Assembly: GCA_026390275.1 (NCBI GenBank)
Contig: JAPLGF010000073.1
Location: 1-11,807, forward strand
DNA: 11,807 bases
Source: Candidatus Atribacteria bacterium
GTDB taxonomy: Bacteria; Atribacterota; Atribacteria; Atribacterales; Atribacteraceae
Direction of reading: 5' to 3'
This document shows, piece after piece, positions 1 to 6,332 of this stretch. Position numbers and translations under genes: made by a program. The notes below the pieces were generated by a model. It had not been told where the DNA came from. It was given only the letters and a program-made list of their open reading frames with translations, and did no database searches. The stretch's first letter is position 1, and the number at the start of each line of letters is the position of its first letter.

Positions 1-81
1 TTATTCTGGATATCTGAAGGATCGTCCCCGACAACCCTGGACACTCTTTTCTTCGGGAGACATGCCGAAACAATAAAATAA
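1..81 (+). other. possible 3' end of an upstream gene
   Basis: Two plus-strand frames are open from the window edge. Frame 1 ends at a TAA at 79-81 and frame 2 at a TAA at 74-76, while the third frame is stopped early. Either could be the last two dozen codons of a gene that starts outside the window. I recognise neither peptide and codon use does not decide between them. No clear promoter lies between here and the next gene, whose RBS is at 83-91, so an upstream gene could be co-transcribed with it. Confidence 0.2.
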
Positions 82-94
82 TAAGGAGGGGAAA

Positions 95-1669
95 ATGATA
101 CACATGCCAAAAGAAAGGTGTAAAAAAAGATGGGTATCAGAAGTTATGGCGTTGGTACTTGTCGGATTTATCGTTACCCTGATGGGGGGTGAGTTTTATT
201 CCCCTGGGGCTGCTGCGTTCGAACATGAGACGGAAAAGCCATCGGTCACTCACCATACCATCACCATAGATGGAAAGACCATGGATTACACCGCGACTGC
301 TGGTTTCGTGCCGATCTATGAAAAAAAGACAGGGAAAGATATTGCCCACCTCTTTTATGTATCCTATACTCGGGATGGAGTCACTGACCTTGGAAAGCAG
401 CCGGTGACCTTTGCTTTTAATGGCGGACCGGGAGTAGCGTCCATGCTTCTGCACCTGGGAGCCTTCGGTCCCAGGACAGTAGCCAAAAGCCTGGATGGGA
501 CCCAACTCCTTCCTCCTCCATATGGAGTGGAGGATAATGAAAATACATTACTCGATATGACAGATATGGTTTTTATCGATCCGGTAGGGACTGGATACAG
601 TCACGCTGTGGGGGATATCGATCCACACCAGTTCTGGGGTGTCATGGAAGATGTAAACAGTGTAGCGGAATTTATTCGGGCTTACCTCACGGAAAATGGA
701 CGAATGCTTTCACCAGTTTGTATTGCCGGAGAAAGCTATGGAGGGACCCGGGCGGCGGGACTGGTAAAAGTACTTCAGGATAATGGGATTTACCCTTCCG
801 GAATCATCTGTGTATCGCCAGTTTTTGACTTTGAGAACATTCAATGGAGCTCACTGGGGGACCGGGCAATAGCCTTAGCCATTCCCACCTATGCGGCAGC
901 GGCTTGGTATTATAAAAAAATTTCTTCTAGATTACAGGGTGACCTTGAGAAAACTCTGGAGGAAGTCCGAAAGTGGACAAATGACGAATACGTTCCTGCA
1001 CTTTGGAAAGGGAATATGCTTTCTCCGGAGGTACGGAAAAAGATTGTAGACCGGCTGGTGGAGTACACCGGGTTATCCCCAGAGTATATCGATAGAATGA
1101 ACCTGCGGGTGACAGAAGACGATTTTGCCACTGAACTCTTGAAAGATCAAGGTAGGGCGATTGGGATCTATGATGTACGGGTGAGTTTCCCCGGAGTCTA
1201 TGCTGATGAGGACGATCCCAGTTTCTTCATCCTGACCGGTCCGTTCAAAACCAGTATTGCCGATTATTTCCAGAAAGAACTCCAGTTTACCACCGATCAG
1301 GTGTACCTCTCGGGATCGGGCGAAGTGTACGAACAATGGAACTGGCAATCTGGCCGTCCCGCTCCCAAGTATGCCGGGACCGTCACCCTGGGTTTTCCGG
1401 ATATCAGTGCCCTTCTTGTTCAGGCCATGCGACGCTGTGGTTTCCTCAAGGTCTTTATTGCCAGTGGTGTCTATGATCTGGAATGTCCCTACGAATCCGT
1501 GACTTACAGTATCAACCATTTCAACCTTCCCGCGGAACGGAAACAGAACATTTCCCTCCATCTCTATTCCGGTGGACATATGATCTATACTAACCCTGAA
1601 GCCCACAGAGTTTTAAAACAGGATCTGGTCGATTTCTACCGTCAGGTACTGGGAACGAAGAATCAGTAA
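95..1669 (+). CDS. exported serine carboxypeptidase, peptidase family S10
   Basis: Predicted S10 (carboxypeptidase Y-type) serine exopeptidase that would remove C-terminal residues from peptides outside the cytoplasm. The 524-residue product has an N-terminal signal or anchor: basic residues to about 12, a hydrophobic stretch at about 17-31 and an Ala-rich cleavage-like site near 39-42. There is no lipobox. The family hallmarks are in order: the oxyanion-hole NGGPG at 109-113, the nucleophile Ser214 in GESYGG, Asp461 in GVYDLECP and His495 in SGGHM. All three catalytic residues are intact, and the length suits bacterial S10 proteins. The start is supported by a strong AAGGAGGGG at 83-91; an in-frame ATG three codons later is an alternative. 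No promoter is evident in the 94 nt upstream. Bacterial S10 substrates are poorly known, so the family call is firm and the substrate is not. A proline iminopeptidase-like gene is also in the window. Confidence 0.93.
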   Translation: MIHMPKERCKKRWVSEVMALVLVGFIVTLMGGEFYSPGAAAFEHETEKPSVTHHTITIDGKTMDYTATAGFVPIYEKKTGKDIAHLFYVSYTRDGVTDLGKQPVTFAFNGGPGVASMLLHLGAFGPRTVAKSLDGTQLLPPPYGVEDNENTLLDMTDMVFIDPVGTGYSHAVGDIDPHQFWGVMEDVNSVAEFIRAYLTENGRMLSPVCIAGESYGGTRAAGLVKVLQDNGIYPSGIICVSPVFDFENIQWSSLGDRAIALAIPTYAAAAWYYKKISSRLQGDLEKTLEEVRKWTNDEYVPALWKGNMLSPEVRKKIVDRLVEYTGLSPEYIDRMNLRVTEDDFATELLKDQGRAIGIYDVRVSFPGVYADEDDPSFFILTGPFKTSIADYFQKELQFTTDQVYLSGSGEVYEQWNWQSGRPAPKYAGTVTLGFPDISALLVQAMRRCGFLKVFIASGVYDLECPYESVTYSINHFNLPAERKQNISLHLYSGGHMIYTNPEAHRVLKQDLVDFYRQVLGTKNQ

Positions 1670-1720
1670 TCGACATTTATACCAGCTTCTGGCACCATTA
1701 GAGAGATGAAAATGTAAAGA

Positions 1721-1829
1721 CACCCCCCTACAGCAAATTCCCACTTTAGAAAAGGGGGGTGAGGGGGGATTTGACCTGGCCGCAGGAAACATCGAATCCC
1801 CCTGTATCCCTCATTTGGCTAAAGGGGAT
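1721..1829. repeat. G/C-tract inverted repeats in intergenic space
   Basis: This stretch after the S10 gene holds consecutive inverted repeats built of C6 and G6 tracts. CACCCCCCT at 1721-1729 pairs perfectly with AGGGGGGTG at 1753-1761 (9 bp). GGGGGATT at 1764-1771 pairs with AATCCCCC at 1795-1802 (8 bp). ATCCC at 1806-1810 pairs with GGGAT at 1825-1829. The first hairpin could stop or protect the S10 transcript, but no T-tract follows it, so it is not a standard intrinsic terminator. GGGTGAGGGGGG recurs near 10380-10390, which suggests a dispersed element. Confidence 0.55.
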
Positions 1830-1891
1830 GATTCTTTGAGGATTGGTTATTTAGGGTATTGTGGTATGTCTTTCCCAATTCCCCATCTTTA

Positions 1892-1909
1892 CACGACTCA
1901 CGACTCACG
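1892..1909. repeat. heptanucleotide tandem repeat, CACGACT x 2.6
   Basis: CACGACT is present twice in full and once in part (CACG), uninterrupted, in the gap between the S10 gene and the GGDEF relic. It is a short direct repeat of the kind made by slippage. No function is assigned. Confidence 0.6.
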
Positions 1910-1958
1910 GTCCTTACCAACTCAACATCATTTTCAGGGTAGACAATGTGAAATAAAT

Positions 1959-2267
1959 TCAAGCCACCTCAACTCTATTTTCCCCGGCCAGTTTGCTCTT
2001 GTACATAGTAGCACCTGCCCGAGCAATGATCTGGTCTATATTCTCATCCGCTTGAGATGATTCAGAAACACCCAGACTGATGGTAAATTTAATTTCCGCA
2101 CCGGATTCCTTCCTGATTTTCACCAGGTTGCAGGCAATACGGATACGTTCAGAAATTTCCAGGGCTTCCTGAACTGAAGTTTCCATTAATAATACACTAA
2201 ATTCATCGCCTCCCCATCTGCCAAAGATATCTTGTATTGATTGGGCACGCGATGAACCCCTCCTTTT
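1959..2267 (-). pseudogene. 5'-truncated GGDEF (diguanylate cyclase) domain relic
   Basis: Reading the minus strand, an open frame from just after a TAA (2268-2270) to a TGA (1959-1961) encodes about 102 residues. It includes IFGRWGGDEFSVLL, with the GGDEF codons at 2199-2213, and then KFTISLGVSES and a C-terminal ATMYKSKLAGENRVEV. These are the second half of a GGDEF domain, including the conserved SLGV strand and the Y-x-x-K-x-x-G-x-N-R end. The N-terminal half of the domain and any sensor region are missing. The frame has no start codon before the motif, and the first in-frame ATG (2184-2186) lies after it. The I-site position reads S-I-Q-D instead of R-x-x-D. A cyclase cannot work without the missing half, so this is most likely a decaying gene fragment. 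The stop codon and reading frame from the motif to the C-terminus are intact, which suggests fairly recent loss. Confidence 0.85.
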
Positions 2268-2312
2268 TTACTCAGAAAGCGAGGTAAAGAATCCATACCG
2301 TAAATATTTTTC

Positions 2313-2354
2313 TGAAAAGAGTATAGTATAATCTTACCTCTTTTCATCCTTTTT
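2313..2354 (+). terminator. inverted repeat with T-tract, terminator-like
   Basis: TGAAAAGAG at 2313-2321 pairs perfectly with CTCTTTTCA at 2338-2346 (9 bp, 16-nt loop), and five T residues follow at 2350-2354. On the plus strand this has the form of an intrinsic terminator, but the nearest plus gene ends some 640 nt upstream and the stem is A/T-rich. The loop contains TATAAT (2327-2332), so it could instead be a palindrome around a promoter; I found no -35 partner. Confidence 0.3.
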
Positions 2355-2373
2355 ATCTTACACTGCAGGTTGT
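2349..2373 (+). repeat. dispersed 25-bp repeat, copy 1
   Basis: This 25-mer matches 10348-10372 at 21 of 25 positions without gaps, sharing the core ATCTTAC and GCAGG. Both copies lie in intergenic DNA and are followed by G-rich sequence. It may be a remnant of an interspersed element; no coding or structural role is seen. Confidence 0.4.
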
Positions 2374-2491
2374 TATTTTCGGGGTAGTACAGGATGGGGA
2401 TGGGATTGGGACAGGGAATAATAAAACAAAGAGGGTTTACTCCCTTTTGGTAACAGTTTACGTACCCTTTTCAATTTCTTTTCAAAAACAT

Positions 2492-3550
2492 TTATAGAAT
2501 ATCTTCTGGAGGAATGTTCCAGGTATCGAAAACAACCTTGAGGTTCTCTGGGGGATTATCTTTTCCCCATTCACACTGGGCGATGATTCCTCCCCGGGGG
2601 TCTTCCAATGCTTTTCTGACCCGAAGGACCGCGGTTTTGATTTCTTCTGGTTTTCCAAAGTAAAGAAGTCGGCGGTCAATTTCTCCCCAGAAGGTAATTT
2701 TTCCCCTGAAGTTGTCAGCAATTTTTTCAATGTTCATGATAAAGAGCTGGGAATTCATGGCATCGACTCCGATCTCGACGAGTTCAGGATACAATGATTC
2801 GATCCAGCCATCGGAATGGAAAAAGACATATTTATTGTGTGAATGAACGAGATCGCAATATTCTTTGTAAAGTGGCTTAAAAAAAGACCGCCAGATATCA
2901 GGTGAGATGAGAGTACTATTTTGGGTTCCCCAGTCATCCATCATGTTGATGCCGTCTACGTCGGTGTTTAACCACATGTTCAGATGACGAAGATTGAATT
3001 CGTGGACCATGTCTCGCAATTGAAAAATTCCTTTGGTACCATATGCCAAATCAATGAAGAATTTTTCTGTACCACAGAGGAATTGCATCCGTTCGAAAGG
3101 TCGGGCACAGATATCGGAAAGGACAAAGCGATCAGTTTCGGCACAACTCTGGTTCACCTCACTCAGATCCGTCGATTCAAGATATTCCCACGGAGGAGAG
3201 AAGTGTTCAATTTTGGATAGGTCATCCAGCACGGGTTCTTTTACTTCACCGATCAATCCATCCTCTCCGATGTACCAGATGCTTCCCCACTCATCCATAT
3301 ATTTCCCTTCCCGGGGGAGGGTGATGGGAGTATGACTTCCCGGAACGATGATGGTGGGTTGACCTTTCTGTCTCTCGCTTAATCCCGCACGGAACCGGGG
3401 AACGGAAAAATCCATGGGAAATTGTTCCAACAAAGCCTGGAGTTCACGGGGTTGAGTCATTTCCACGGCTGGTAACCACCATAGATCTCGTGGTGACCGG
3501 TCTGGATGCTGGAAGGTAAGGGTTTTGATTACCCGCTCTCTACTTGTCAT
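2492..3550 (-). CDS. URO-D/MtaA-family protein, last gene of the transporter operon
   Basis: Member of the uroporphyrinogen decarboxylase superfamily (URO-D; includes HemE and the MtaA/CmuA cobamide-dependent methyltransferases). The 352-residue, TIM-barrel-sized protein opens with the family pattern RERVIKTLTFQHPDRSP (4-20) and has DDWGTQNSTLISPDIWRSFFKP near 205-226. The HemE N-terminal substrate motif is absent, so haem synthesis is unlikely. At the expected zinc site the H-x-C motif reads His245-Ser-Asp247, while Cys326 sits about where the third ligand of H-x-C-xn-C would be. Metal binding may be altered or lost. The start is firm: GGAGGTGA at 3554-3561 lies 3 nt upstream. The gene begins 60 nt after the permease stop on the same strand, which makes it a likely partner of the sugar transporter. 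The exact reaction is unknown: methyl transfer, decarboxylation or a lyase activity are all possible. Confidence 0.85.
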   Translation of the reverse strand: MTSRERVIKTLTFQHPDRSPRDLWWLPAVEMTQPRELQALLEQFPMDFSVPRFRAGLSERQKGQPTIIVPGSHTPITLPREGKYMDEWGSIWYIGEDGLIGEVKEPVLDDLSKIEHFSPPWEYLESTDLSEVNQSCAETDRFVLSDICARPFERMQFLCGTEKFFIDLAYGTKGIFQLRDMVHEFNLRHLNMWLNTDVDGINMMDDWGTQNSTLISPDIWRSFFKPLYKEYCDLVHSHNKYVFFHSDGWIESLYPELVEIGVDAMNSQLFIMNIEKIADNFRGKITFWGEIDRRLLYFGKPEEIKTAVLRVRKALEDPRGGIIAQCEWGKDNPPENLKVVFDTWNIPPEDIL

Positions 3551-3610
3551 GTGTCACCTCCAAGAGAATCAGTTGACATGGTTTCTCAAAAAAGATGGTT
3601 TCGCGAAAAC

Positions 3611-4579
3611 TCAGGATTCATCCCCACTTGCCAGTTCGTTGAAAGCCACTGCTCCCAAAATAACCACTCCAGTAAACACCGATTGCCAGTATGAGGAAAT
3701 CTGCAACAGGCTCATTCCGTTGTTCAGAATTCCAATAATGAGTGCCCCAGTGAGGGTTCCAACCACAGTTCCCCGGCCGCCCGATAACTTAGTTCCTCCT
3801 ACCACCGTGGCGGCAATCGCCTGGAGCTCATATCCCACCGCGGCATTAGGTTGCCCGGTTTGGAGGCGGGACATGAGGATAAAACCGCCAAGTGCGGAAA
3901 GAGCACCAGATACAGCGTAGACGAACACTTTAATGTGGGTGGTGTTGATCCCCGATAGACGAGCCACTTCTTCATTACTCCCTACTGCATAGACATACCG
4001 ACCTATCCTGGTTTTTTTCAGCAGGATTCCCATAGAGATTATGATGATGGCCATCACAATCACTGCTACCGGGACAAGACCCACATATCCTTGTCCGATC
4101 CAGGCAATGGTATCAGGAAGACCGAAAATGGGCTTACTGTTTGTGAGGAGAAAGCAGATTCCCCTGATAATACTCATAGTGGCTAAAGTGGTGATGAACG
4201 CAGTGACCCGAAGCTTGCTCACTGCTACACCGTTAAACAATCCACATACCAATCCTACTCCCAATGCCAAGAGGAGAGCTATAGAAGTCATCACAAATGT
4301 GGAATCAAACATCGCCTTCTTCACGAACATCGAGGCAAGGAGACCAGCCAGTGCAGCAATGGGGCCTACCGAGAGGTCGATACCTCCAGTGAGAATAACG
4401 CAGGTCATTCCCACGGAAATAATGGCATTAATAGAAATTTGCATTCCCACATTTAAAAGATTCTGAGGAAGAAGAAAACGGGGTGTTAATATCGAAATGA
4501 TAATAGCAAGGACTAAAAGAGCACATAAAATTGCATACCGGCTGATGAGCGAACGCCAGAATGCCGTTTTCATATCCAT
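3611..4579 (-). CDS. CUT2 (ribose-type) sugar ABC transporter permease
   Basis: Inner-membrane permease of the RbsC/BPD_transp_2 family. From the chosen start it has 322 residues, the family's normal length, with hydrophobic segments spread over the whole chain (roughly 8-10). Signature stretches are GGIDLSVG at 65-72, the cytoplasmic ATPase-contact loop GRYVYAVGSNEEVARLSG at about 193-210, and GGTKLSGGRG at 261-270. A longer frame from GTG at 4586-4588 would overlap the Shine-Dalgarno. The AAGGAG at 4588-4593 sits 8 nt before the ATG at 4577-4579, so that ATG is taken as the start. The gene lies 145 nt downstream of the ATPase gene and 60 nt upstream of the URO-D-like gene. It would form the membrane channel with the ATPase encoded upstream. 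The substrate cannot be read from the permease. Confidence 0.93.
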   Translation of the reverse strand: MDMKTAFWRSLISRYAILCALLVLAIIISILTPRFLLPQNLLNVGMQISINAIISVGMTCVILTGGIDLSVGPIAALAGLLASMFVKKAMFDSTFVMTSIALLLALGVGLVCGLFNGVAVSKLRVTAFITTLATMSIIRGICFLLTNSKPIFGLPDTIAWIGQGYVGLVPVAVIVMAIIIISMGILLKKTRIGRYVYAVGSNEEVARLSGINTTHIKVFVYAVSGALSALGGFILMSRLQTGQPNAAVGYELQAIAATVVGGTKLSGGRGTVVGTLTGALIIGILNNGMSLLQISSYWQSVFTGVVILGAVAFNELASGDES

Positions 4580-4587
4580 ACTCTTCA

Positions 4588-4593
4588 CTCCTT
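4588..4593 (-). promoter_or_regulatory. RBS that fixes the permease start
   Basis: AAGGAG on the minus strand lies 8 nt before the ATG at 4577-4579. The upstream GTG (4586-4588) overlaps it and cannot be the start served by this site. The annotation is therefore three codons shorter than the longest frame. Confidence 0.8.
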
Positions 4594-4687
4594 AAACTGC
4601 AACCGAATTTGAATTATGAAAATGCACCGTATTATGAGGCATACGATTAAAAAAACCCTTCCAGTATTCCACATCTTGAGGAAAGAG

Positions 4688-4734
4688 AAAAAAATGGAGA
4701 TAAGAAGGAAGAATTAGTGTCTTCTTATTCCTCC
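4688..4734 (-). terminator. terminator/attenuator hairpin at the end of the ATPase gene
   Basis: On the minus strand ATAAGAAG pairs with CTTCTTAT (plus 4721-4728 and 4700-4707; 8 bp). It is extended across a 2-nt bulge by GGAG/CTCC (4731-4734 and 4696-4699), with a 13-nt loop. One nucleotide later comes a run of seven T (plus 4688-4694). The stem includes the ATPase stop codon region. Stem plus T7 is the form of an intrinsic terminator. As the permease and URO-D-like genes lie downstream on the same strand, it more likely causes partial termination or sets a 3' end. Confidence 0.6.
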
Positions 4735-6251
4735 CCCTTTTTGAGAAGAGGTGAGGTAGAGGTGTGGATAGAAGTTGCCATGCGCATGATTTCTTCCTGA
4801 GTGGCTGTTGGTCCATCGATTTCTCCCACGAGACGACCTTCGTGCATGACCAGAATTCGGTCACACAGAGAAAGTATTTCTGGAAGGTCAGAAGAAACCA
4901 CCAGAATGGCCTTTCCCTTTTCTGCTAAGACGCGGATGAGATGATGGATTTCGGATTTGGCCCCAACATCCACACCCCGGGTGGGTTCATCGAGGAGCAA
5001 GATATCGGATCCGCTTGCCAACCATTTCGCGATCACCACTTTTTGCTGGTTTCCACCGCTCAATTGTCCGGTGGATTGAGTAACCGAAGAGCAGCGAATA
5101 TCCAATTCCTGTCGCATTTTTTCAGCCAGGATTCCTTCTTGATTGGATTGAATGAACCCAAGTGAACATAAGTGGGGTAAAAATGCCAAGGACACATTTT
5201 CTCGAATTGTTTTATTGAGGAGAAGCCCCTGTAAGCGGCGATCTTCCGGTACCAAACCGATTCCCAATTCCACCGCCATTTGAGGAGAGGAGATAAATAT
5301 CGGTCGGCCTCGAAGAAAGATTTTTCCCTTTTTAATTAGCTCTGCTCCAAAAATAGCTCGGACCACTTCAGTTCTTCCAGAACCCAAAAGGCCTGCCATT
5401 CCTAGAATCTCACCGGAATGGAGTTCGAACGATATGTTTTCAAAAGACCCAGGAAAGGAGATTTGTTCAACAGATAAAACTATCTCTCCAGTATGGCTCT
5501 TCTTCTCTTTTGGCGGATATGAGAGGGTACGGCCGATCATCATTTGAATGAGGTCGTGCTGGGTAACTTCAATGACCTGACGAGTACCAATATACTGCCC
5601 ATCCCGTAAAATTGAGACCCGATCTGCGATCTGAAAAATTTCCTCTAAATGATGTGAGATATAGAGAATCGATACATTCTCTTTTTTTAATCTCCGGAGA
5701 ATGTGAAAGAGATTATCCGTTTCATGAGGAGTCAGAGATGACGTCGGTTCATCGAGGATCAGAAGACGCGCATTTTGGGAAAGAGCTTTGGCGATCTCCA
5801 CGATTTGTCGCTGCCCGTGACGCAAAAAACGAACTAAAACTTGAGGTTCGATTGAGGGATCGAGACGGGAAAGGATTTTCCGAGTTTGAGCGACCATGAT
5901 GCTGTCATTAACCAGGTTGAAACGACCAAGAATTTCTCTTCCCAAAAAAATATTCTCGGTCACATTCAAATCGAGTGCCAGGCTTAATTCTTGATGAATA
6001 ATGCTTATCCCGGCTTTCTGAGAAGAGACTGGTTCAGAAAAAGTAACCGGGAAACCTTCTAAAACCAGTGTTCCGCTATCTGGTTGATAAATCCCACCGA
6101 TCACTTTGACCAGAGTGGATTTTCCAGCACCGTTCTCGCCGACGAGGGCATGTATTTCACCACTCTGTATAGTAAATGCAATCTTATCTAAAGCGTGAAT
6201 ACCAGGAAAGGATTTGGAAATATTTTCAATTCGTAAAAATGGGACACCCAT
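4725..6251 (-). CDS. CUT2 (ribose-type) sugar ABC transporter, double ATPase
   Basis: Cytoplasmic ATP-binding subunit with two fused nucleotide-binding domains, as in RbsA/MglA; 508 residues from the chosen start. Domain 1 has Walker A GENGAGKST at 38-46, Q87, a signature reading LRHGQ (143-147, where many family members have LSxxQ), Walker B LLILDEPT at 163-170 and the H-loop His near 200. Domain 2 has the degenerate P-loop GLLGSGRTE at 287-295 that is usual in CUT2 ATPases, LSGGNQQ at 397-403 and LLLDEPT at 418-424. Domain 1 is therefore expected to do the main hydrolysis. The frame can be extended 25 codons to a TTG at 6324-6326, but that would translate through a perfect 11-bp hairpin. 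The ATG at 6249-6251 has AAGAGGTA 9-10 nt upstream and gives the typical family N-terminus, so it is preferred. The gene follows the binding protein and precedes the permease. Confidence 0.93.
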   Translation of the reverse strand: MGVPFLRIENISKSFPGIHALDKIAFTIQSGEIHALVGENGAGKSTLVKVIGGIYQPDSGTLVLEGFPVTFSEPVSSQKAGISIIHQELSLALDLNVTENIFLGREILGRFNLVNDSIMVAQTRKILSRLDPSIEPQVLVRFLRHGQRQIVEIAKALSQNARLLILDEPTSSLTPHETDNLFHILRRLKKENVSILYISHHLEEIFQIADRVSILRDGQYIGTRQVIEVTQHDLIQMMIGRTLSYPPKEKKSHTGEIVLSVEQISFPGSFENISFELHSGEILGMAGLLGSGRTEVVRAIFGAELIKKGKIFLRGRPIFISSPQMAVELGIGLVPEDRRLQGLLLNKTIRENVSLAFLPHLCSLGFIQSNQEGILAEKMRQELDIRCSSVTQSTGQLSGGNQQKVVIAKWLASGSDILLLDEPTRGVDVGAKSEIHHLIRVLAEKGKAILVVSSDLPEILSLCDRILVMHEGRLVGEIDGPTATQEEIMRMATSIHTSTSPLLKKGEE

Positions 6252-6260
6252 TTTATTCAG

Positions 6261-6268
6261 TACCTCTT
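6261..6268 (-). promoter_or_regulatory. RBS supporting the internal ATPase start
   Basis: AAGAGGTA on the minus strand lies 9-10 nt before the ATG at 6249-6251. It sits just downstream of the intergenic hairpin and supports that ATG over the TTG at 6324-6326, which has only a weak AAGG about 5 nt before it. Confidence 0.6.
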
Positions 6269-6280
6269 GGTTACTGGTTG

Positions 6281-6316
6281 AAAAGGATGGTGGCAATTTT
6301 GGTTCTGCCACCATCC
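6281..6316 (-). terminator. perfect hairpin between binding-protein and ATPase genes
   Basis: On the minus strand GGATGGTGGCA (plus 6306-6316) pairs perfectly with TGCCACCATCC (plus 6285-6295), 11 bp with a 10-nt loop, followed at once by TTTT (plus 6281-6284). It begins 17 nt after the binding-protein stop. Hairpins at this spot are common in binding-protein-dependent transporter operons, where they limit read-through or protect the upstream mRNA so that binding protein is made in excess. The T run is short, so partial termination or 3'-end protection is likelier than full termination. Confidence 0.7.
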
Positions 6317-6332
6317 CATGATTCAAAAGACC

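Noticed and set aside
1073..1606. 177-codon antisense ORF within the S10 gene
   Set aside because: It is the reverse-strand shadow of a gene with complete catalytic motifs and has no family resemblance itself.
2415..2480. Terminator for the URO-D-like gene that ends at 2492
   Set aside because: Only 4-bp stems (such as AGGG/CCCT and GGTA/TACC) with interrupted T tracts were found, too weak to annotate.
3578..3602. 8-bp direct repeat ATGGTTTC at 3578-3585 and 3595-3602 in the permease/URO-D gap
   Set aside because: It is short, of simple composition and without dyad symmetry; chance is sufficient.
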